A stretch of 63,336 nt of DNA, taken from contig JAIPJM010000014.1 in the NCBI GenBank assembly GCA_021734255.1, forward strand, positions 1 to 63,336, given 5' to 3'. Both the position numbers and the translations under genes were made by a program. Under the pieces are notes generated by a model that saw only the letters and a list, made by a program, of their open reading frames with translations, was not told the origin of the DNA and ran no database searches. Source of the stretch: Fidelibacterota bacterium. GTDB lineage: Bacteria > Fidelibacterota > UBA8477 > JABMPR01. Positions 44,176-54,033 of this stretch are shown in pieces. Within the stretch, counting starts at the first letter, position 1. Each line of letters begins with the position of its first letter.

Positions 44176-46533
44176 ATGAGAAAGGTCACCAACAAATGGT
44201 CGCAGCGTCTGGTTCTTCTGGGCATGTTTTTACTGCATCAAGGGCTGTTAGCCTGGACGATCACAGTGGATGAGCACGATGCAGTAATCTGGGCCAGAAC
44301 GCAGACTATTAAAGGTGATATAGATACAAATATGGTCAAGACTGGAACACTCAGAGTAGCTGAGACCGAATATTCTTTTACCACTGGTGTTGAAGGTGAA
44401 TTTCAGGTAGATGTCATCTTGCCTCCTGGCCTCTCTCAAATATATGCCAGTATCGAAATCGATGGGCTAGCACAAATTTCTGATACCATTCGATATACTC
44501 TGGGGTTTGATCCCAAACCCGAGATTCATCCTGAATTAACTCTGGAAGGGAAACTCCTCACCCTCTGTGCCAGGACCGTTGAGAATCCACTTCAGGAGGA
44601 ACTTGACTATGGATGGAGTGTTGATGCTGACAACCCACTAAATCTGGATCTGGTAATCCTTGACGATAGTACCGCACAGGTGACCCTTCCTGAGGACCTT
44701 CCTACCGGTGAATACTACTTTGATCTGATGGTAGAATCAACCGGGGGTACCACCGTGAACTGCCGGACAATGATTCGTGTCGGGAGTGAGGGGGTCCATC
44801 TTTTTGACGGCCAGAATGACCATGCCCAGTGGATAGACGAAGCGGTCATCTATGGGATAACTCCCTACATTTTTGTCGCCGAAGGTCGATTTAGCAACAT
44901 CACAGCCAAGTTGCCCGAAATTGCTGAACTGGGAGTGAACACACTCTGGATTCAGCCTGTTTTTGACAGCCAATGGGGCGGGCAGGGCTATGATATCATT
45001 GATTATTTCTGCATCCGAGAGGATATCGGTGGTGAAGTCCAATTGAGGGAGCTTGTGGAAACGGCGAAAAGTATGGGATTTCGTGTCCTTTTTGATTTTG
45101 TGGCCAATCACTCCTCTATTTACCATCCTTATGCCGTCCATTCAAGCACGTATGGTGATGCGTCTCACTATTATGATTATTATCAGCGGGAAGCGGACAA
45201 TTCTAATTACTCACAACATTACACCTATTATCAGGGCTTCATTAACTATTTCTGGAATGATCTTCCAAATCTCAACTACAACAACCCCGAGGTGAGAAAG
45301 TGGATCAGTGAGGCCTGCCTCTATTGGGTGAGAGAATTGGATATTGATGGCTATCGCTTTGATGCTATCTGGGGTGTGAACGCCCGGAGACCTGAATTTA
45401 TTCAGGATTTGCGGCTAAAGTTGAAACGGCTCAAACCGGAGTTACTGTTGCTGGGTGAGGATAAAGCTTCTTGGCCAGAGTCCTTCGACCATCGATTTGA
45501 TGTTGCTTACGACTGGGCAGCCAGTGAGGGCTGGGTATCACAGTGGGTCTTTCAAACGGATTATCAACCCAGCGCCAACCCGACGGTCTTCAACCTCCAG
45601 AATGAATCGAATCGGGTGAGTCAATTAAGGCAGAGTCTAAGCAATAATGGATCCGGGTATGTGGAAAATGCCCATATCCTGCGTATGATCGAGAACAATG
45701 ATACCCATCGATTTATTCGTCATCACGGCCTTGAATGCACCAAAATGGCAGCAAAACTGATGTTCGCGCTAAATGGAGTACCCCTTATTTATAATGGTCA
45801 GGAGGTGGGAGCGACCACTTTTCCTTATAACGACTTCAATATATTTACAGGACATCAACGTATGGATGTGCTGGATACCCAGGGTTTGATGCCATTTTAT
45901 AGGAAATTGATCCAGATTAGACAGGATAATCCGGCCCTTCGTTCGACAGATTATGAGGAAATTGAGGTTTCCCCATCGGATTATTGCTTTGCCTTTCGAC
46001 GATCTTCTGAAGATCAGAACTTGTCATTTATCATGAATATGCGTTCGAATTCATGCAATGCTGAGTTGGACCTTGGTCTGGATACGCTGGTAACAGATTC
46101 CAGTACAACCTACTATCTCACTGATCTGTACTCAGGCGATGTTTTTGCTGGAAATCTTGCCAACCTCAATTCAACCTCCATCCCTATGGATGGTTATGGA
46201 GCCCGCTTGCTCTCATTTGCCGATACAGCTGCTGTCGTTCTAGGAACGGAGGCTTCAATTCAGGTCCCTCAAGATTTTAAAGTGGGCCAGAATTTTCCAA
46301 ACCCTTTCAACGCTTCTACTAACATTCCCATCGAAGTTACAAAACCAGGTCTGGTCAGAGTGGAACTTTTTGATCTCAGAGGCCGACTTCAATACCAAAA
46401 AGAAATTGAAGTTAGTGTTGCAGGGCCGCAACTGATCCATATGAACGCAGTTGAGTTGTCATCGGGTACCTACTTGTACAGAGTCAACAATGGTCAATTG
46501 AATGTCACAAGAAAAATGACGGTGTTGAAATAA
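44176..46533 (+). CDS. GH13 alpha-amylase-family enzyme with T9SS tail
   Basis: 785 residues: signal peptide (LGMFLLHQGLLAW), two Ig-like beta domains (about 30-210), then a GH13 barrel and a C-terminal sorting domain (NFPNPFNASTNIPIE, ending TYLYRVNN). The GH13 motifs are all there: DFVANHSS (region I), GYRFDAIWG with the nucleophile Asp (II), LLLGEDKAS with the acid Glu (III) and IENNDTHRF with the transition-state Asp (IV). It is exported and attached to the surface by T9SS, and hydrolyses alpha-glucans or related alpha-glycosides. It is the only recognised depolymerase here with a T9SS tail. Confidence 0.93.
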   Translation: MRKVTNKWSQRLVLLGMFLLHQGLLAWTITVDEHDAVIWARTQTIKGDIDTNMVKTGTLRVAETEYSFTTGVEGEFQVDVILPPGLSQIYASIEIDGLAQISDTIRYTLGFDPKPEIHPELTLEGKLLTLCARTVENPLQEELDYGWSVDADNPLNLDLVILDDSTAQVTLPEDLPTGEYYFDLMVESTGGTTVNCRTMIRVGSEGVHLFDGQNDHAQWIDEAVIYGITPYIFVAEGRFSNITAKLPEIAELGVNTLWIQPVFDSQWGGQGYDIIDYFCIREDIGGEVQLRELVETAKSMGFRVLFDFVANHSSIYHPYAVHSSTYGDASHYYDYYQREADNSNYSQHYTYYQGFINYFWNDLPNLNYNNPEVRKWISEACLYWVRELDIDGYRFDAIWGVNARRPEFIQDLRLKLKRLKPELLLLGEDKASWPESFDHRFDVAYDWAASEGWVSQWVFQTDYQPSANPTVFNLQNESNRVSQLRQSLSNNGSGYVENAHILRMIENNDTHRFIRHHGLECTKMAAKLMFALNGVPLIYNGQEVGATTFPYNDFNIFTGHQRMDVLDTQGLMPFYRKLIQIRQDNPALRSTDYEEIEVSPSDYCFAFRRSSEDQNLSFIMNMRSNSCNAELDLGLDTLVTDSSTTYYLTDLYSGDVFAGNLANLNSTSIPMDGYGARLLSFADTAAVVLGTEASIQVPQDFKVGQNFPNPFNASTNIPIEVTKPGLVRVELFDLRGRLQYQKEIEVSVAGPQLIHMNAVELSSGTYLYRVNNGQLNVTRKMTVLK

Positions 46534-47562
46534 ATGCAGGGTAAGAAGATCTTAGTCCTGGGAGGGACAGGATTTATCAGTGGGCGCCTTGTGGCGCTGC
46601 TGAATTCAGCAGGAGCGACGGTATCCACCCTTACCCGGGGGAATGTGTCCTCAGACGTGCCAGAAATCCAGCAGATCAAGGGCGACCGAAGAAATATCGC
46701 TTTGCTTCAAGGCCTGGCAAATCAGAATTCCTTCGATGTGGTAATCGATATGATAGCCTATGGACCGGAAGACAGCCTTGATGCAATCACGGCATTCAAG
46801 GGAAAGGTCGGCCAATTCATCCATTGCAGCTCGATTTCAGTCTATATGATCTCAGACAAACCCACATGTCCCATTACGGAAGACCAATGGCAGTTGCCAG
46901 AGATGGAATACGATCCTCGGAACCCATTTGGTATGGATTATGGAATCCAGAAACGTAAATGTGAGGAAGTCTTATGGGATGCACATCACCTGACCAATTT
47001 TCCTGTGACTTGTCTTCGGCCAACCTACGTTGGTGGCCCCGCTGATCCAGCGTGCCGGGATTATTTCTGGATTGAAAGAATCAGAGACGGGGGACCGCTC
47101 CTGGTCCCTGGTGAGGGCGCGTTCCAGTTTCAGAGTGTCTACGTGGAAGATGTTGCCCAAGCCTTCCTCCGCTCTATAGAGAATGCAGAAGCAGTGGGAC
47201 AGGCCTTTAACGTGGTCGGTGATGAGCATCTGACCTTGAACGAGTATCTAAAATTACTGATGAAAAAGGTAGGACAGATTGTGCCATTAATACACATGGA
47301 TCAGAAAGATTTTGACGAATCTGAATTAAGTCAGCATACAGCTGGGGATGTCTTCCCCTTTAACACAAGGCGACATGCCATTTTCGGTAACGAAAAAATT
47401 CGGACCGAGATTGGTTTCAATGCTACTCCGCTGGAAGTTTGGTTGGAGCATCTTATCGAGTGGTATTCTGAAAAATATGATGAGCATTCAACTGGCTACG
47501 AACGTCGGCAGCAAGAAATTCAGCTTGCAGCTATGCTAGGTCCAGCAGGGGACCGGCTATGA
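46534..47562 (+). CDS. NAD-dependent epimerase/dehydratase (extended SDR)
   Basis: A 342-residue SDR. The N-terminal NAD-binding motif is GGTGFISG (an extended-SDR GxxGxxS-like form), and the active site has Ser in FIHCSSISVYM and Tyr-x3-Lys in DYGIQKRKCEE. VYVEDVAQAFLR is the conserved later segment. Members epimerise, dehydrate or reduce (often nucleotide-linked) sugars. The ATG follows the GH13 stop without a gap, and the stop overlaps the GH2 start (ATGA). In this setting it may act on a free or keto sugar. The substrate is not known. Confidence 0.88.
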   Translation: MQGKKILVLGGTGFISGRLVALLNSAGATVSTLTRGNVSSDVPEIQQIKGDRRNIALLQGLANQNSFDVVIDMIAYGPEDSLDAITAFKGKVGQFIHCSSISVYMISDKPTCPITEDQWQLPEMEYDPRNPFGMDYGIQKRKCEEVLWDAHHLTNFPVTCLRPTYVGGPADPACRDYFWIERIRDGGPLLVPGEGAFQFQSVYVEDVAQAFLRSIENAEAVGQAFNVVGDEHLTLNEYLKLLMKKVGQIVPLIHMDQKDFDESELSQHTAGDVFPFNTRRHAIFGNEKIRTEIGFNATPLEVWLEHLIEWYSEKYDEHSTGYERRQQEIQLAAMLGPAGDRL

Positions 47563-50336
47563 AAAATGAAAGCATCAAGTGGGTCAGAGTGCTTACAGGC
47601 GCAATCCTGATCGTGATTGTCCTAATTTACTGTATGACTCAGAGTAAGGAATCGGAACGGATGAAATCAAATATTTTTGAGGGTTGGACATTCACAACGG
47701 ATGAACAGGGTGTGTTCAATCCTGAGGACGTACTCACCGAAGGATCATGGAGAACGGCCCAGATCAATATGAGCTGGCAGGCCCAGTTTGAGGACCTCAG
47801 AGATTATCAGGGAACTGCCTGGTACCGTAATACCCTGACGGTTCCGAAACCGAAGGCAGGACAACGGCTTTTCATTCGATTTGAAGCAGTGGACTATCAA
47901 GCCTGGGTTTACCTGAACGGACGGTTGATCGGTGAGCACGAGGGGGGCTATACGCCTTTCAAGTTGGAGATCGGGAACTGGTTGGTTTCGGAGGGGGAGA
48001 ACGTGCTACTAGTGAAGGTCTATGACCCGCCGGACAAGGAAGATGAAGGCGCCGACGTTCAATATTACAACATTCCTCATGGAAAGCAGAATTGGTACAT
48101 CCAGAATAGTGGTATCTGGCAACAGGTAAGTTTGGAGACTCGACCTGAGGTCTTTATAACATCAGCCAGAATAACGGCCGATATTCATGGAGAGACGAGC
48201 CTGGATGTCGATCTGGACCGTGGCACTGAGAACAAAGCAGCTATCCAGGGCGTGTACCGGCTGTTTGATCCTGATCAGGACTGTGTCCACTCAGGCGATT
48301 TTAACGTGGCGGCTGGAGAGACCAGTTCTCAAATCCAATTCAAGATCGAATCACCAAAACTTTGGGACATAGATCAACCGCATCTATACAGACTTGAGCT
48401 GGAGTTGCCGGGGGGTGACCGGGTATCGGAGCGCTACGGATATCGAGAATTTCGTGCCGAGAATGGCGAACTATTTCTCAACGGCGAACCATTCTTCATG
48501 ATAGCGGCTCTGGATCAGGCATTTTTCCCTACCACCATTTACACACCGCCCTCCATTGATTATCTCTATGACCAGGTGAAGAAGGCAAAAGCGCTGGGGT
48601 TGAATACGCTTAGGAGTCACATCAAGATACCTGTAAAAGCGTACCTGGACATAGCCGACGAGCTTGGATTGCTGGTCTGGTATGAGGTTCCCAATTGGGA
48701 TGTGTTTTCAGAATCCGCAGGCAGACGGTCTGAGCGGCTGATCGATGAAGCCCTGGCAAGGGATTGGAATCATCCATCTCTGGTGGTCTTAGGCATCATT
48801 AATGAGAGTTGGGGTATCAATCTGGAGGAGGAAGCACAGCGGAAATGGCTGGTTGCAGAATATGATCGTCTGAAGCAGAAAGCCACTGGACGTCTAGTTG
48901 TCGATAACAGTGCCTGCTGGGGCAATTACCACCTGAAGACCGATATCAATGATTATCATACATATTGGGCGATTCCTGAGAATCGACAAAAATTTCAGAA
49001 CACACTGGTTGAGATGCAAGGAAGACCAGCATGGCTTTTCTCCCCTCACGGGGATGCCCAGGAGACGGGGAAGGAGCCTCTGATCCTGTCCGAATTCGGT
49101 AATTGGGGACTGCCAGAGTTGAATGGAGACCAGCCTTTCTGGTTTGAGCGACCCTTTTTCGACATCGAGGTCACCCTGCCCGCCGGGGTTCGATCCCGAT
49201 TCAGGGAGTATGCATACAACCGGATGTTTACAGATTATAATGATTTGGCGCGAGCTTCCCAGCAGGCGCAATTTACCGCCCTTAAATGGGAGATTGAACA
49301 GATTCGTCTCCGAGAGGCTTTTAACGGGTATGTGATCACAGAGCTGACCGACTTGAATTGGGAGGCCAATGGTCTGATGACCATGGATAGACTCCCCAAG
49401 GTCTATGCCTCTGACTTGGCTCACATCCAGCAACAGACGATTATCATACCGAGCACTGATCGCTTCAATCATTGGGATGAGGATCCTGTTCTGATCGAAT
49501 TGCATCTGTCCAGCACACAGAAATTGGATGGTATTACAGGTCTACGCTGGTGGACCGAGTCGGGCGAGGAGGGTGTCCACCAGATCCCTTCAGACTATGC
49601 CCAGGGCGTTCATTCACTTGGAGCCCTAACGCTTCCAGCGACACGTGAGTCGCGTGTAACCAGGCATGATGTTCATTTCGAACTCCTAGCCTTGGATGAG
49701 AGGATCCTGGCACAGAATTACCTCACCTATTACAGTTACCCGAAGCCGGGGGCAGAGCGTGAGCAGTCGGCTAATGCAGATTGGAACGAATCAGGGTTTT
49801 CAGATCAGGCGGAAAGCCTCATACTGGCCACTGGAATAGATGAGGAACTGCTCACAACTGTCAAAAGCGGAAGAAATGTCCTTTGTGTGCTGAATGCATC
49901 TTCTGAGCTCCCGGAAAGTGTACCCATCAAGCTGACCTCGAAGGACGGTGAATGGTATGATGGCAATTGGGCTAGTAATTTCAACTGGTGGGACCCGGCT
50001 CACCCCATCCTTGATAGCCTTGCAGTGGAAGGGAGGATCGGACTCCAGTTGGCAGAGACAATTCCTCCTGCCGCATTCACAAACATTCCATCTGATGCGT
50101 TCCAGCATGTGACCGCAGGCATGTTTGTCGGGTGGATCCATTTGAACTCCGCCTACCTGCTTGAAGTTCAGATCGGGGAGGGTCGTCTTCTCTTGACAAC
50201 TTTCCCATTACTGGATGAGCCAGCGAACAATCCCTTCGCGCAGACTCTACTGAGTGCCTGCAAAAGCTACCTGGAGCAGGGGCATCCTCAGCAGGCTTGG
50301 GTGTGGGAATTAACAAAAAAGGAGGCTGACCGATGA
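47559..50336 (+). CDS. GH2 beta-glycosidase, membrane-anchored
   Basis: A 925-residue GH2 enzyme. An N-terminal hydrophobic segment (VLTGAILIVIVLIYC) gives a signal anchor or an imperfect lipoprotein signal. The sandwich domain (YQGTAWYRNTL, VYLNGRLIGEHEGGYTPF) and immunoglobulin-like domain lead into a TIM barrel with acid/base Glu416 (GIINESWG) and nucleophile Glu512 (LILSEFGNWG). About 300 residues of additional C-terminal sequence form beta domains. GH2 members cleave beta-galactosides, mannosides or glucuronides; the barrel segment LNTLRSHIKIP does not settle which. It overlaps both neighbours, so it lies within a tightly coupled operon. Confidence 0.9.
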   Translation: MKNESIKWVRVLTGAILIVIVLIYCMTQSKESERMKSNIFEGWTFTTDEQGVFNPEDVLTEGSWRTAQINMSWQAQFEDLRDYQGTAWYRNTLTVPKPKAGQRLFIRFEAVDYQAWVYLNGRLIGEHEGGYTPFKLEIGNWLVSEGENVLLVKVYDPPDKEDEGADVQYYNIPHGKQNWYIQNSGIWQQVSLETRPEVFITSARITADIHGETSLDVDLDRGTENKAAIQGVYRLFDPDQDCVHSGDFNVAAGETSSQIQFKIESPKLWDIDQPHLYRLELELPGGDRVSERYGYREFRAENGELFLNGEPFFMIAALDQAFFPTTIYTPPSIDYLYDQVKKAKALGLNTLRSHIKIPVKAYLDIADELGLLVWYEVPNWDVFSESAGRRSERLIDEALARDWNHPSLVVLGIINESWGINLEEEAQRKWLVAEYDRLKQKATGRLVVDNSACWGNYHLKTDINDYHTYWAIPENRQKFQNTLVEMQGRPAWLFSPHGDAQETGKEPLILSEFGNWGLPELNGDQPFWFERPFFDIEVTLPAGVRSRFREYAYNRMFTDYNDLARASQQAQFTALKWEIEQIRLREAFNGYVITELTDLNWEANGLMTMDRLPKVYASDLAHIQQQTIIIPSTDRFNHWDEDPVLIELHLSSTQKLDGITGLRWWTESGEEGVHQIPSDYAQGVHSLGALTLPATRESRVTRHDVHFELLALDERILAQNYLTYYSYPKPGAEREQSANADWNESGFSDQAESLILATGIDEELLTTVKSGRNVLCVLNASSELPESVPIKLTSKDGEWYDGNWASNFNWWDPAHPILDSLAVEGRIGLQLAETIPPAAFTNIPSDAFQHVTAGMFVGWIHLNSAYLLEVQIGEGRLLLTTFPLLDEPANNPFAQTLLSACKSYLEQGHPQQAWVWELTKKEADR

Positions 50337-51529
50337 GTGATATCCATGATCAACTTCAATCATTACTGGAGAAAAACAGGGGCATTCTCCGATTATCACC
50401 TGCCTGGGTCGCCAGGGATTTCATCCCTCCAGGAAAGAGGCTGGGGTTGCCGGTATCACAATATAATCTTGGAGATAGGGGCGGGATCTGTGAACGCTGG
50501 TTGAGCTCTACCACCCCTGCGGACAACCGCGTAAGTGTTGAGAATGAAGGACTGAGCTTTATCCACGAGAATGGAGATGCCCAATTCAGTCTAAAAGAGG
50601 CACTGGCTACAGCACCTGAGCTGATCATGGGATCAGAATATGCCAGGGACCATGCAGACCTTCAAAGACTGCCTAAGATCTTCGATTATGCTGAACGCTT
50701 ACCTTACCACATCCACCAGATGGAGGAGCACGCGCAGCTCGTCGGCTGCAGCTCAAAGGAGGAGGCATATTATTTCCCCGAGGATGTGCCCATGGGAGGT
50801 AGTCCAGACACCTATTTTGGTGTACACCCCTATATCAGTGAGCGAAAACAGTACGATATACTACTGGACCATCTGGTTCAATGGAAAGATGAAAGCATTT
50901 TGAAACATGCACGGGCCTTCCGCCAGTTAGCAGATGATGGATTCCATGTGCCTGCAGGAACCCTACATGCTCCTGGATCAGCGCTTACCATCGAGTTGCA
51001 GGAGGCGTCAGATGTATTTGCCATGCTCCAGGCAAAGGTTTCTGGAATACCCATATCTAAAGACCTCCTGTACAAGGATGTGAGGCCCGAAGATCAACGC
51101 GATAAGGGTGAAAACTACATCCTTGAACTGATTAACTGGGGAATCAATGGGGATCCGTATTTCTATGAGAATCGCCATACACCACCCATTCCTGTAATCG
51201 GAAGCGAACAGGAAGGGGGACTGGAGTACTGGATATTTTATAACACTCATAAATTCAGTGGGAAGAAATTAATTGTATCCCCCGGCTGCAGTTATGAATC
51301 CAGGGATTCAGGTGTTTACAGCATTCTTGCCTGGCGTGGAAAAGGTCTTTTTGAAGGCCATCCCATCGCTGGACAGGATTTTGGGAACGATGAATTGCTT
51401 GTAAGTCACAGTACAGCCATGAATGGAGTCAAAGTGGAAAATCAGGGAGAAACAGACCTGATAATTTACAAGTTCTTTGGTCCGGGGATCAACGCGGACG
51501 TACCCTTCCTGGAGAGGTATACCACCTGA
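50333..51529 (+). CDS. Phosphomannose-isomerase-like cupin protein (type I)
   Basis: A 398-residue protein with the metal site of type I mannose-6-phosphate isomerases: His126-x-His128 in LPYHIHQM, a Glu about 144-145 in KEEAYYF, and a late His in FHVPAGTLHAPG. The N-terminal part (about 1-110) is unlike ManA, so the substrate may be a free aldose or a different phosphosugar. A very strong AAGGAGG precedes the ATG, which overlaps the GH2 stop. The stop overlaps the next ATG (TGATG). It likely converts an aldose released by GH2 or GH42 to a ketose. Confidence 0.78.
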   Translation: MSDIHDQLQSLLEKNRGILRLSPAWVARDFIPPGKRLGLPVSQYNLGDRGGICERWLSSTTPADNRVSVENEGLSFIHENGDAQFSLKEALATAPELIMGSEYARDHADLQRLPKIFDYAERLPYHIHQMEEHAQLVGCSSKEEAYYFPEDVPMGGSPDTYFGVHPYISERKQYDILLDHLVQWKDESILKHARAFRQLADDGFHVPAGTLHAPGSALTIELQEASDVFAMLQAKVSGIPISKDLLYKDVRPEDQRDKGENYILELINWGINGDPYFYENRHTPPIPVIGSEQEGGLEYWIFYNTHKFSGKKLIVSPGCSYESRDSGVYSILAWRGKGLFEGHPIAGQDFGNDELLVSHSTAMNGVKVENQGETDLIIYKFFGPGINADVPFLERYTT

Positions 51530-52176
51530 TGGGAATCTCAAATGGTTTACAATTAAAACCACAGGTAAATGAGTACCTATTCAATAGAGATTCGTTCGGA
51601 GTGTATCCTGAACATGAACTTAAATATTACAAAATTATCAGATCAGAAGCTAAACTTGAATATAAGCGAGTTAGACGACATCCTCGTGAATATGTATTCA
51701 ATTGCAGAGCTGATATGCAAATAACATTTAAAGACGAAATTATAAAATTAGATCATGGTGAGATGCTTGAGATCCCAGAATATATCGACCGATATCAGAT
51801 TCATACAGATTACGATTCGATTATTGTTGTTGCCGGTGGAATCTGGGACGACCCTGCGGGATCTAGCGGTGTGTTTACGATGCTCCCCTCCAAAGCGCCC
51901 GAGAATACAGGTGATCCAAGTGAGTATAACAGGAACACACGTTTCGATCGACATTTCCATGATTGTGACGAGTATTGGATAATTACGCAGGGAAATTGTG
52001 TTGCAGAGATTGATGGAGTGCTATGTGCGCTGACACCTGGGAATTGCCTCTACATCCCGAAGGGTGTGTCACATGATCTCCTGCGCGTCCCAAAAATGGT
52101 GTCTGGAGTCTACATCGAAACATCAATGAAAGGACAGCGCAGGAGCGGTCATCTTTGGAAACACACCCATGGATGA
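51529..52176 (+). CDS. Bicupin protein
   Basis: 215 residues with two cupin domains. The C-terminal one is complete: RHFHDCDEYWIITQG (two His and Glu as metal ligands), then LYIPKGVSHDLL with the last His. The N-terminal one is degenerate. Cupins of this size are often sugar isomerases, epimerases or keto-acid enzymes in catabolic loci. It starts at TGATG overlap with the PMI-like gene and lies 32 bases before the second aldo/keto reductase. A/T content at the start is higher than in neighbours. No specific function can be assigned. Confidence 0.78.
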   Translation: MGISNGLQLKPQVNEYLFNRDSFGVYPEHELKYYKIIRSEAKLEYKRVRRHPREYVFNCRADMQITFKDEIIKLDHGEMLEIPEYIDRYQIHTDYDSIIVVAGGIWDDPAGSSGVFTMLPSKAPENTGDPSEYNRNTRFDRHFHDCDEYWIITQGNCVAEIDGVLCALTPGNCLYIPKGVSHDLLRVPKMVSGVYIETSMKGQRRSGHLWKHTHG

Positions 52177-52208
52177 AGCACAATAACCGTTGACTGAAAG
52201 GGCAAATC

Positions 52209-53231
52209 ATGGAATATCGATATCTAGGTAAGTCAGGATTGAAAGTATCGGAACTTTGCTTTGGGGCTATGGGCTTTACCGGTGATGAAGGTTGGAAAGT
52301 GATCGCGGAAACAGACCAGAATCTGGCGGATAAACTGACTGCCGTCGCCATTGAGAATGGCATCAACTTCTTTGATACGGCTGACATGTATTCATCTGGC
52401 ACGTCGGAGATTATGCTGGGAAAAGCCTTACAGGGTAAGCGACAGGATGTGCTAATCGCCACCAAATGTGGTTTTAAGATGTCAGAAAATGTGAATGATG
52501 ATGGATTGAGCCGGAAACATGTCATCGAGGCCTGTGAAGCCAGCCTGAGAAGATTGCAGACTGACTATATTGATCTATATCAGATTCACTCGTACGATTT
52601 TACCACACCAATTGAAGAAACTTTATCTGCGCTCAATGATCTGGTAAGATCAGGTAAAGTGCGCTACATCGGCATCTCTAACTTTACTGGCTGGCAACTG
52701 ATGAAGGCGATCGCAATCTGCAAAGAACGTGGATACGAAATACCTATCAGTCTACAGGCATACTACTCACTGCTGGGACGCGATCTGGAAATGGAACTCA
52801 TACCTGTCTGTGAGGATCAGGGGCTTGGCATTATGCCCTGGAGTCCACTTCATGGAGGCTTATTGACTGGTAAATATATGGACAAGGATTCTGGTCCCTG
52901 GCCAAAGGGAACAAGGCTTAAAGGTCCAGATGATCACCTGCCCTATGATGTGGAGCAGGGCCATGAGACGCTCGAGGCAGTCAGATCAATAGCTAAAGAA
53001 CGTCAGGTATCCATGTCACAGGTTTCCCTTAACTATTTGCTCAGAAAATCTTCTGTTAGCTCTATCGTGATCGGTTTTAGAGATAATGATCAACTGCTGG
53101 ACAACCTGGCTACAGTCGAGTGGTCACTGAATGAGGAAGAGGTCTTACTGCTGGACGAACTTAGCGAGCCATATAAACCATATCCTCACTGGTATTTCGA
53201 CATTTTTCGGAATGAGAGACGCTACAACTAG
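52209..53231 (+). CDS. Aldo/keto reductase (copy 2)
   Basis: A 340-residue member of the same family as the gene at 43204, with catalytic residues in FFDTADMYSSG, IATKCGF and DLYQIHSYD, and the NADPH tail (SIVIGFRDNDQL). Both start MEY-LG-(S/R)G-KVS-LC-G, so they probably arose by duplication and may use the same or successive sugar substrates. AAAGGGC lies 8 bases upstream of ATG 52209. It follows the bicupin and precedes an unrelated membrane protein. Confidence 0.92.
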   Translation: MEYRYLGKSGLKVSELCFGAMGFTGDEGWKVIAETDQNLADKLTAVAIENGINFFDTADMYSSGTSEIMLGKALQGKRQDVLIATKCGFKMSENVNDDGLSRKHVIEACEASLRRLQTDYIDLYQIHSYDFTTPIEETLSALNDLVRSGKVRYIGISNFTGWQLMKAIAICKERGYEIPISLQAYYSLLGRDLEMELIPVCEDQGLGIMPWSPLHGGLLTGKYMDKDSGPWPKGTRLKGPDDHLPYDVEQGHETLEAVRSIAKERQVSMSQVSLNYLLRKSSVSSIVIGFRDNDQLLDNLATVEWSLNEEEVLLLDELSEPYKPYPHWYFDIFRNERRYN

Positions 53232-53282
53232 AACTTGGAGTATAACTCATACTCACCGACTGAAAACTCATTATAAGGACCC

Positions 53283-54020
53283 ATGTACATGCCAAACTCT
53301 GATCAGAACAAGTACAAGTTCAACCTTCTCTATCGCCTAGCAGCAGTCGCAGCACTGACTACTGTTTTCGTAACTCTACTCCAAATCATCCTGGGAATAC
53401 TTTGGCCACCACCCAGTTTTGCTCCAACGACTGAATCAGCCGTGAGGATTCTTGAGATGGCTCAATTAAATCCAGTCCTTACTTTTCTGAAATTGGATGG
53501 ATTAATGATCCTGGATTACCTGCTATTAATCATGGTATATCTGGCACTGTATCAATCTCTGAAGCACAGCAATCCATCATTAATGCTTTTGGCTACGGCT
53601 TTAGCTTTCATAGCAGTTACTCTGTATATAATGACAAATCCCGCCGCAACGATGATCGTGCTCGCCATGAACTATTCACCTTCGGGGGGAGCAAACTCGG
53701 GGATTGTCACTGCGGCGCAGACTATACTTGCTAACTTTCAGGGAACGGCATTCCTGGTTCACTATGTAATTATGGGCGTATCAGGAATACTTGTTGGATT
53801 GACAATGTTGAGAAGTAATACATTTTCTCGCTCCACTGCCATTGCTGGTTTAACGCAAGGAACCATGATGCTCGTACCGGTCACCTTTGGGATGGTGGGG
53901 TTACTGATAGCCCTTGGCTCACTCATACCATTCATCATCTGGTTCATACTCATCGCAATTCAGCTTAATCGAATGGCCTCTGCTGGGGATGCAAAGACGC
54001 TAAGCACTCCAATAGATTAA
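53283..54020 (+). CDS. Integral membrane protein, DUF4386-like
   Basis: A 245-residue hydrophobic protein with about seven predicted membrane helices and a short basic N-terminus (KYKFNLLYRLAAVAAL). It resembles the DUF4386-type group of small membrane proteins, which have no known function. AAGGA precedes ATG 53283, and ATG 53289 is also possible. It lies between a reductase and xylulokinase but shows no transporter signature. Any role in sugar uptake is a guess. Confidence 0.72.
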   Translation: MYMPNSDQNKYKFNLLYRLAAVAALTTVFVTLLQIILGILWPPPSFAPTTESAVRILEMAQLNPVLTFLKLDGLMILDYLLLIMVYLALYQSLKHSNPSLMLLATALAFIAVTLYIMTNPAATMIVLAMNYSPSGGANSGIVTAAQTILANFQGTAFLVHYVIMGVSGILVGLTMLRSNTFSRSTAIAGLTQGTMMLVPVTFGMVGLLIALGSLIPFIIWFILIAIQLNRMASAGDAKTLSTPID

Positions 54021-54033
54021 TGCGAGGCTGAGT

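Noticed and set aside
48894-49505. A 203-codon minus-strand open frame inside the GH2 gene
   Set aside because: It lies fully antisense to a coding region with clear GH2 motifs, has no recognisable domain and no ribosome site; it is a shadow of the GH2 codon pattern.
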